Shown one piece after another: positions 35,876 to 41,700 of a stretch of 41,700 bases of DNA. The DNA comes from an uncultured Clostridium sp. (GTDB lineage Bacteria > Bacillota > Clostridia > TANB77 > CAG-508). The DNA is taken from assembly GCA_930990555.1 (NCBI GenBank), contig CAKNPW010000016.1, positions 1-41,700 on the forward strand. Reading direction: 5' to 3'. Every line of letters begins with the position of its first letter. Position 1 is the first letter of the stretch. Position numbers and translations under genes: made by a program. The notes below the pieces were generated by a model. That model was not told where the DNA came from, made no database searches, and was given only the letters and a program-made list of their open reading frames with translations.

Positions 35876-36991
35876 TTAGTCTTTTAATCTTATTGGTAAT
35901 ATCATATATACATAGTCGCCTTCATCTACAGGTCTAATAATACATGGTGATATACTAGAACCGAAATGAACATAAACTTCTTCGTCATCGATAACTTTTA
36001 ATGCATCTAAAAAATATTTTGGATTAAATCCTGCTTCTATATTTTTTCCTTCTGTTAACACATATATCTCTTCTTTTGCATCTCCTGTTTGATTTGCACA
36101 AGAGATTGTTAATTTTCCAATATCAACTTTTACTTTAACTGGATATTTTTTTTCTTTTTCCACAGATGAGGAAGAAATTAAACTAATTCTTTCAAAACAA
36201 CTTTGTAAAATATTTTTATTTACTCTTATTCTTGTATCCCATTCTTTTGGTATTACATTAGCATAATTTAAGAATTCCCCATCTAAAACTCTTGTTACTA
36301 TCTTACAATTATCCATTTCAAATAATGCTTGATTTTTTGAAATTCCTATTTTTATAGGTTCAAAAGAATCTGAAATAATTTTATTTACTTCATTTAAAGT
36401 TTTACCTGGAATTACAGCACTAAAATCATTTGCTTGTACGTTTAAGAAACTGCTTCTCCATGCTAATCTAAAACCATCTACTGCTACAACATTTAATTTA
36501 TTGTTTATAACTTCAAATAAACACCCTGTAAAAATAGGTCTATTTTCTTCATTGCTAACAGCAAATATAGTTCTTCTAATCATATTTTTTAATACATTTT
36601 GTTCTATTTGTATTGAATTTTCAACATTTATTCTTGGTAATTCTGGAAATTCTGTTGGATCCATAGTTGCTAATTTATATAATGAACCTTCACATTCAAT
36701 AACTAATAAATTATTATCATCTAAATAAATTTTTATTTCTGTATCAGGTAATTTTCTTATAATTTCACTAAACATTATAGCATTTACTACAGTAGAACCT
36801 TGTTCATTAACTTCACAATCCATTATATATTCAATACCTATTTCTAAATCATATGTTGTTAATTTTATTTCATTATCATTTGTTTGAATAAGTATTCCTT
36901 CTAGTATAGGCATTGTAGTTTTTGATGCTACAGCTTTTACTACGGAATTAATAGCTTTAAGGATTTTATCTTTATAACAAACTATTTTCAT
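35876..36991 (-). CDS. dnaN: DNA polymerase III sliding clamp (beta subunit)
   Basis: 371 residues with the three repeated clamp domains of DnaN: MKIVCYKDKILKAINSVVKAV at the start, GSTVVNAIMFSEIIRKLP in domain I, FAVSNEENRPIFTGCLFEV in domain II, and the C-terminal YMILPIRL typical of the family. It follows dnaA in the standard order with a 321-nt spacer that holds DnaA boxes. GGAGAGAG lies before the ATG. Confidence 0.97.
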   Translation of the reverse strand: MKIVCYKDKILKAINSVVKAVASKTTMPILEGILIQTNDNEIKLTTYDLEIGIEYIMDCEVNEQGSTVVNAIMFSEIIRKLPDTEIKIYLDDNNLLVIECEGSLYKLATMDPTEFPELPRINVENSIQIEQNVLKNMIRRTIFAVSNEENRPIFTGCLFEVINNKLNVVAVDGFRLAWRSSFLNVQANDFSAVIPGKTLNEVNKIISDSFEPIKIGISKNQALFEMDNCKIVTRVLDGEFLNYANVIPKEWDTRIRVNKNILQSCFERISLISSSSVEKEKKYPVKVKVDIGKLTISCANQTGDAKEEIYVLTEGKNIEAGFNPKYFLDALKVIDDEEVYVHFGSSISPCIIRPVDEGDYVYMILPIRLKD

Positions 36992-37312
36992 TTTTCTCTC
37001 TCCTTTATTAATAAATAATAATTATAGAAGTAATAGTATTAGGTGTTGTTAATTGTGTGGAAAAGTTCTGAAAGTCCCTATTTCCGTAAAAAAACTATGT
37101 TTATATTTTCGTGGAAAAGTGATAATTTAATCCACATGGTTTTGAAAAAAATGTGGATTAATGAGATATTAACAGTTTATATACACATTATTAACATCTG
37201 CCTGTGTATATCTAATGTATTACTTCCGTAAGTAAAAAAGCAAAACTTTTTTCAAAAATTTGTTTTGGCGAACCAAAGTTTTAAAAAATTTTATTTTTTA
37301 TTGATATTTACT
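36992..37312. promoter_or_regulatory. dnaA-dnaN spacer with degenerate DnaA boxes
   Basis: This 321-nt spacer has no gene. DnaA-box-like sites are TGTGGAAAA (37056-37064), TAATCCACA (37128-37136) and TGTGGATTA (37152-37160). It matches the second half of a bipartite origin as in Bacillus, though the boxes are less perfect than those upstream of dnaA. Confidence 0.55.
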
Positions 37313-38653
37313 TTATTTTTTTTCTAAAATTATTTTTTTCACACTTTCCACAATTAATTTTGTATTAGTATTTTCTTTTATTTCTTTTTCGATTTTATTA
37401 CATCCATGCATTACTGTTGTATGATCTCTTTTTCCAAATTCTTCACCTATTTTGGGAAAAGAAAGACCTGCTACTTCTCTGCACAAATACATTGCTATTT
37501 GTCTAGGGTAAGCAATATCATTTGATCTTTTTGAACTTTTTAAATCTTTCTTATTAATATTAAAATATTTTGCAACTACATCTTGGATATAGTCTGCAGA
37601 GATAACTTTTTCTTTTTGAGCAGAAATATCATTTATTGCTTTTTCTGCCATTTCTATTGTTATTGGACCATTGGCTAATGTGGAGAAAGCAACCAATTTA
37701 TTAAATACACCTTCTAATTCTCTAATGTTAGAAACAACTCTTGTTGCTATTGTTGATAGTATTACATCATCTACTATTATATTATCTGTTTGAGCTTTTT
37801 TTCTTAAAATAGCTAGGCGTGTTTCATAATCTGGAATTGATATATCTGCAATTAAACCCCATTCAAATCTAGATTTTAATCTATCTTCTAATAAAGGAAT
37901 ATCTTTTGGTGGTCTATCACTAGATATAACAATTTGCTTTCTATTATCATGTAATGTATTAAATGTGTGGAAAAATTCTTCCTGAATTCTTTCTTTTCCA
38001 GCTATAAATTGTATATCATCTATTAATAAAACATCAATATTCCTATATTTATTTCTAAATTGTTCATTTTTATTATCTTTTATAGCATTAATTAATTGAT
38101 TAGTGAATTTCTCTGAAGTTACATATAATACATTTGAATTTGGATTATTTTTAATAACTTGATGTCCAATTGCATGCATTAAGTGAGTTTTTCCTAATCC
38201 AACATCTCCATATAAAAATAGTGGATTATATGAAGTCCCTGGTGCTTCTGCTACTGCTAAAGAGGCAGCATGTGCAAATCTATTATTATTACCAACTACA
38301 AATGTATCAAATGTATATTTTGGATTTAAAGAATTATTTGAAACACCAATGTCATTGTCATTAAAACTTTTATCTTCTAAATTAGTATCTTCTTCTGAAT
38401 CTGGATCCTTATATTCTACAATGATTTTACAATCTTTATTTGTAATAAATTTAAATGTATTTACTACTAAATCATAATATCTTGTTTCCACTGCATCTTT
38501 TTGAAAAGGTGAAGAAGCAATTAATATTATTTTATCATCAGTAAAGTCTCGTATTTCTAATGATTTTATCCATGTCTCATAAGAAATATTTGTCATTTCA
38601 TCTTTTAAAAGATCTTTTGCTTTAGTTAAAAGTTCATTTAGCTCATTTGACAT
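37313..38653 (-). CDS. dnaA: Chromosomal replication initiator DnaA
   Basis: 446 residues from the ATG at 38653, with AGGAAGG 10 nt before; a TTG at 38662 is too close to that site. Domain III has Walker A in FLYGDVGLGKTHLMHAIG and Walker B in VLLIDDIQF. Domain IV ends with the DNA-binding GKRDHTTVMHGCNKI signature. It should bind the TTATCCACA boxes on both sides of its gene and open the origin. Confidence 0.98.
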   Translation of the reverse strand: MSNELNELLTKAKDLLKDEMTNISYETWIKSLEIRDFTDDKIILIASSPFQKDAVETRYYDLVVNTFKFITNKDCKIIVEYKDPDSEEDTNLEDKSFNDNDIGVSNNSLNPKYTFDTFVVGNNNRFAHAASLAVAEAPGTSYNPLFLYGDVGLGKTHLMHAIGHQVIKNNPNSNVLYVTSEKFTNQLINAIKDNKNEQFRNKYRNIDVLLIDDIQFIAGKERIQEEFFHTFNTLHDNRKQIVISSDRPPKDIPLLEDRLKSRFEWGLIADISIPDYETRLAILRKKAQTDNIIVDDVILSTIATRVVSNIRELEGVFNKLVAFSTLANGPITIEMAEKAINDISAQKEKVISADYIQDVVAKYFNINKKDLKSSKRSNDIAYPRQIAMYLCREVAGLSFPKIGEEFGKRDHTTVMHGCNKIEKEIKENTNTKLIVESVKKIILEKK

Positions 38654-38662
38654 TTCTTTCAA

Positions 38663-39120
38663 TCCTTCCTAAAAAGTATAAGGGAATAAAGAATAATAGA
38701 TATTTTTGCTGTTATCCACAACAGTATCCACAACTGTTGATAACTTTGAAAAATATGTAAAAATACTGTAATACAAGTGTTAAATTTTACAAAAAAAAAA
38801 TAAAAAATATTACTATTCCCTATTGTTTTTACATTATATATAAATAAAATTACTTAGTCAATAATAAAGGACAAAAAACTTAAATAAATCTGTGTATAAT
38901 GTGGATAATTTTGTGGATAAGTGTTAAAAAGTAATAAAAAATACTTTTTATTACAAAATATTACAAATTTTATAAAGGCTAGAATACCGTAATATTACAT
39001 AAGAGAACAGATTTTTTCTTTTTACGACAATAAGTAACTTTTTTTGGGTGTGAATAATTTTTTATCCACTATGTGTATAAGTATTATTTCATAAAAATTA
39101 TAGTTGTAAATAATAAGAAA
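38663..39120. other. Replication origin oriC (dnaA upstream region)
   Basis: Between dnaA and rpmH lie perfect DnaA boxes at 38712-38720, 38900-38908 and 38912-38920. Near matches are at 38724-38732, 38891-38899, 39062-39070 and 39072-39080. The flanks are very AT-rich, fit for unwinding. Gene direction changes here, so leading strands diverge. The DNA-unwinding site itself could be here or in the dnaA-dnaN spacer. Confidence 0.88.
38833..38861 (-). promoter_or_regulatory. dnaA promoter
   Basis: TTGACT (38861-38856), 17-nt spacer, TATAAT (38838-38833) on the minus strand. DnaA boxes lie on both sides, consistent with autoregulation. Confidence 0.8.
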
Positions 39121-39127
39121 TAAAAGG

Positions 39128-39157
39128 TTGACAAATACTTATTTCCTATAGTATAAT
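39128..39157 (+). promoter_or_regulatory. rpmH operon promoter
   Basis: TTGACA (39128-39133), 18-nt spacer, TATAAT (39152-39157) on the plus strand, 72 nt before rpmH. Confidence 0.82.
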
Positions 39158-39229
39158 TGATATGCTTTTTAATTTTAGAGATAAATATTTATATATTTTT
39201 TACAACAATAAAATAGGAGGTGCATAAAA

Positions 39230-39364
39230 ATGAAAATGACTTATCAACCAAAAACAAGACAAAGAAGTAAAGAACATGGTTTTATGAAAAGAATGAAAAC
39301 AAGAGCAGGAAGAAATGTTTTAAAAGCAAGAAGAAATAAAGGAAGAAAAAAATTATCAGCTTAA
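39230..39364 (+). CDS. rpmH: 50S ribosomal protein L34
   Basis: A 44-residue, strongly basic protein with the L34 pattern: [20 protein letters not shown], then [21 protein letters not shown]. The ATG at 39230 follows AGGAGGTGCATAAAA. The normal neighbour of dnaA on the other side of oriC. A second ATG two codons on is an equally usual start. Confidence 0.97.
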   Translation: MKMTYQPKTRQRSKEHGFMKRMKTRAGRNVLKARRNKGRKKLSA

Positions 39365-39370
39365 GTATAT

Positions 39371-39392
39371 GGCCACATTAAGTGGTCTTTTT
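39371..39392 (+). terminator. Weak hairpin terminator between rpmH and rnpA
   Basis: GGCCAC/GTGGTC stem (one G-U pair), 5-nt loop and T5. Partial termination would keep L34 well above RnpA. Confidence 0.65.
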
Positions 39393-39424
39393 GCAATCTA
39401 TAAAAAAATAAAGAGTGGTAAGAA

Positions 39425-39778
39425 ATGTTAAATACAGATACATTAAAAAAGAATTACGAATTTAAAAATGTTTTAACAAAAGGAAAATACTATAATGGAA
39501 ATTATATTGATATTTATATAAAAAAAAATAATAAGAATTTAAATTATATAGGCATTGCTGTAAGCGTAAAAGTAGGAAAAGCAGTAAAAAGAAATAAAAT
39601 AAAAAGATTAATTAGAGAAAATTATAGATTACTAGAGGATAAAATTTCTGTTGGGTATGATATAATTTTTTTATGGAAAAAAAGTAACAAAATTTCTGAT
39701 GCTAATTTTTTTAATATAAAATATGATATAATTCATACATTAAATAAGAGTAATTTATTAAAAAAAGATGAGGATTAA
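39425..39778 (+). CDS. rnpA: Ribonuclease P protein component
   Basis: 117 residues, basic. The RNR-type motif appears as [19 protein letters not shown] (about residues 50-68), and the N-terminus [19 protein letters not shown] is typical. It helps the RNase P RNA mature tRNA 5' ends. Its stop codon overlaps the start of yidD (TAATG). Confidence 0.95.
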   Translation: MLNTDTLKKNYEFKNVLTKGKYYNGNYIDIYIKKNNKNLNYIGIAVSVKVGKAVKRNKIKRLIRENYRLLEDKISVGYDIIFLWKKSNKISDANFFNIKYDIIHTLNKSNLLKKDED

Positions 39779-39996
39779 TGAAAAAAATATTAATTTTTTT
39801 TATAAATTTATATCAAAAGCATATATCTTCTCTTATATCAAAAGAGGGTATACATTGTAAATTCTATCCAACTTGTTCAGAATATACAAAACAAGCAATT
39901 AATAAGTATGGTTCATTAAAAGGAACTTGGTTAGGGATTAAAAGAATTTTAAAATGTAATCCTTTTTCAAAGGGTGGATATGATCCATTAAAATAA
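39778..39996 (+). CDS. yidD: Membrane protein insertion efficiency factor YidD
   Basis: 72 residues with an amphipathic N-terminus ([13 protein letters not shown]) and the family core [39 protein letters not shown]. It usually lies between rnpA and yidC, as here, and assists YidC. Confidence 0.96.
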   Translation: MKKILIFFINLYQKHISSLISKEGIHCKFYPTCSEYTKQAINKYGSLKGTWLGIKRILKCNPFSKGGYDPLK

Positions 39997-40009
39997 AGGA
40001 GATAAAAAT

Positions 40010-40894
40010 ATGTCATTTTTAGCAAGTATATTTGGTACGATATTAAATTTTATATATAATATCGTAAATAATTATGGTTTTGCGATAATTTTGTTTTCAA
40101 TATTATTGAAAATAGTATTATTGCCATTATCTATAAAGCAACAAAGAACAATGCAAAAAACTACAAAAATTCAAGAGCAAATGAAAGCTTTGCAGTTTAA
40201 ATATAAAAATGATCCAGAAAAATTAAATCAAGAGACAATGCGACTTTATAAATCAGAAAATATGAGTCCTTTTAGCGGGTGCTTAAGTGCAATAATTCAA
40301 TTGGTTATTTTATTAGCTGTATTTTATATGGTAAAAAGTCCATTAACATATGTAAAAAATGTTTCTGAAGAAGATATAAATAATTATAAAAATGAACTTC
40401 AAACTGCAAATGTGGAGATAAATCAAGCATATCCAGAAATATCAATTATTCAACATAAAGGAAATGAAGATGAAAAAGTATATTTAAATATGAATTTCTT
40501 AGGGCTTGATTTAAACAAAGTTCCAATGCAAAATTTATCTGATCCAAAAGTATATATTATTCCTATATTATATATTTTATCAACATTTATTAGTACAAAA
40601 ATATCAACAAATATGAATAAAAAAGATAAAGAAAAGAAACTTTTAAATGATCATATCGAGGAATATAAAGGAGAAAGCCAAGAAGTAAAGAAGGAAGTTG
40701 AAGAAGTAGACATGGTAGAACAGACTAATAAGAGTATGTCTTTATTAATGCCTATAATGTCAATATCAATTTCTTTAGTAGCACCATTAGGACTAGCTTT
40801 ATATTGGTTAACTAGCAATGTACTAATGATATTAGAAAGATTTTTTATAAATAAATATCTTAAATCTAAGGAGGAAGAAGAAAATGCCAAATAG
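40010..40894 (+). CDS. yidC: Membrane protein insertase YidC
   Basis: 294 residues, Oxa1/SpoIIIJ type with about five membrane segments. The first includes GFAIILFSILLKIVLLPLSIKQ; the central SGCLSAIIQLVILLAVF has the conserved hydrophobic pocket. A long soluble insert (about residues 112-165) sits between membrane segments 2 and 3. It lacks a lipoprotein signal, unlike Bacillus SpoIIIJ. It overlaps jag by 11 nt. Confidence 0.94.
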   Translation: MSFLASIFGTILNFIYNIVNNYGFAIILFSILLKIVLLPLSIKQQRTMQKTTKIQEQMKALQFKYKNDPEKLNQETMRLYKSENMSPFSGCLSAIIQLVILLAVFYMVKSPLTYVKNVSEEDINNYKNELQTANVEINQAYPEISIIQHKGNEDEKVYLNMNFLGLDLNKVPMQNLSDPKVYIIPILYILSTFISTKISTNMNKKDKEKKLLNDHIEEYKGESQEVKKEVEEVDMVEQTNKSMSLLMPIMSISISLVAPLGLALYWLTSNVLMILERFFINKYLKSKEEEENAK

Positions 40895-41555
40895 TATATT
40901 TGCAGAAGGAAGAACTACGAATGAAGCTATAGAAAATGGGTTAAAACAACTTAATGCAAAAAGAGAAGATGTAATAATTAATGTAATTGGTAATGAAGAA
41001 AAAAGAAGTTTTTTTAGTATTTTAGAACCAACGAAAATAAAAGTTGAATTAACATTAAAAGAACCAGTAAAAAATAAAAAGATTAATATTACTGAAGAAG
41101 AATTAAATGAAGTATTATCCATAATGAAAGAATTTTCAAATAATTTTTTTAATACATTAAAAATAAATAATTTAAATATAAATGTAGAAGAAAAAGAAAA
41201 AAGAATATATATTTCTGTAAATGGAGACGATATTAATTATTTAATTGGATATAGGGGAGAAGTACTTAACAATTTACAATTAATTTTTTCAAATGTTGCA
41301 AATAAAAAATTAAAGCATAAATGTAGCATAATATTAGATATTGAAAATTATAGAGAAAAAAGAAAAGTTGTATTAGAAGATTTAGCAGAAAAAATATCAA
41401 AAACAGTAATAAGAAATCAAAAGAAAATAGAATTAGAACCTATGTCTGCTTACGAAAGAAAAATAATACATACAAAATTACAAAATAATTCTAAGGTAAA
41501 AACTTATAGTGTTGGTGAAGAACCAAACAGAAGAATAATTGTAGATTTAAAATAA
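40884..41555 (+). CDS. jag: Jag/KhpB RNA-binding protein (SpoIIIJ-associated)
   Basis: 223 residues in three domains: an N-terminal Jag domain (about 1-55), a KH domain with LIGYRGEVLNNLQLI (about 125-139), and a C-terminal R3H domain with MSAYERKIIH. It binds RNA and acts in cell elongation and division control in Firmicutes. GGAGGAAG lies 6 nt before the ATG. It completes the conserved rpmH-rnpA-yidD-yidC-jag block. Confidence 0.95.
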   Translation: MPNSIFAEGRTTNEAIENGLKQLNAKREDVIINVIGNEEKRSFFSILEPTKIKVELTLKEPVKNKKINITEEELNEVLSIMKEFSNNFFNTLKINNLNINVEEKEKRIYISVNGDDINYLIGYRGEVLNNLQLIFSNVANKKLKHKCSIILDIENYREKRKVVLEDLAEKISKTVIRNQKKIELEPMSAYERKIIHTKLQNNSKVKTYSVGEEPNRRIIVDLK

Positions 41556-41574
41556 TTTAATAAAGATAAAACAG

Positions 41575-41659
41575 AAGTCAAAGTTCTGGGTAATAAATAA
41601 GAAAAATTAATTTGGAATTTAAATTCCAAAATCTTAAATATTTCCAAACTTTGACTTTT
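41575..41659 (+). terminator. Nested hairpin structure after jag, likely terminator
   Basis: An 11-bp outer stem (41575-41585 with 41647-41657) encloses a perfect 20-bp palindrome (41611-41630) and is followed by TTTTA. A simple terminator needs only one stem, so a regulatory RNA beginning here is possible. Confidence 0.5.
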
Positions 41660-41700
41660 AAATTTAAATAAAAATAAAAAAAATTAATTACTAAATAAAT

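Overview
The window comes from a very AT-rich Bacillota genome, most likely an uncultured gut Clostridia lineage. The evidence is the low GC content, strong Shine-Dalgarno sites, Firmicutes-type promoters and the classical origin order dnaA-dnaN-recF-remB-gyrB facing rpmH-rnpA-yidD-yidC-jag. oriC lies around 38.66-39.1 kb. The minus-strand genes to its left and the plus-strand genes to its right are both on leading strands.

Region 1 (1-14.0 kb, all minus strand) is an accessory surface and hypermutation locus. Read in the direction of transcription it holds a promoter with an inverted repeat, a possible leader ORF ending in a terminator hairpin, variable target gene 2, a MutS domain I-like accessory gene, avd, a reverse transcriptase, a template repeat (TR), a structured spacer, a small SSB-like gene, variable target gene 1, and a giant surface adhesin that runs off the left edge. 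This is a diversity-generating retroelement (DGR) with one TR and two variable repeats (VRs). VR2 differs from the TR at 16 positions, all adenines of the template. VR1 differs at about 24 adenines plus two other substitutions and one missing codon. The targets are membrane-anchored proteins with a formylglycine-generating-enzyme/C-type-lectin-like domain whose C-terminal tail is rewritten.

Region 2 (14.4-19.3 kb, minus) is a fruK-fruA-ptsH-ptsI operon for fructose uptake that also carries the general PTS proteins. It has a good promoter, a palindromic operator candidate and a strong terminator. Region 3 (19.3-23.1 kb, plus) has a consensus promoter, a frameshifted small exported protein gene, two related small exported proteins, and a LemA/DUF2207 pair. 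Region 4 (23.2-24.1 kb) is an initiator tRNA gene. Its 3' end is repeated 764 bp downstream, bracketing a two-gene DUF4160 islet.

Region 5 (24.2-35.7 kb, minus) has a cytoplasmic alpha-amylase, gyrA, a four-gene module with a VirB4-like ATPase and a ParA/MinD-like ATPase under its own promoter, then gyrB, remB and recF. The VirB4/ParA module between gyrB and gyrA has no other conjugation genes beside it and is the second unusual system here. Region 6 (35.9-41.6 kb) is the replication origin with dnaN and dnaA on one side and the rpmH-rnpA-yidD-yidC-jag cluster on the other.

The most interesting content is the two-target DGR with its accessory genes, its regulatory leader and the adjoining giant adhesin.
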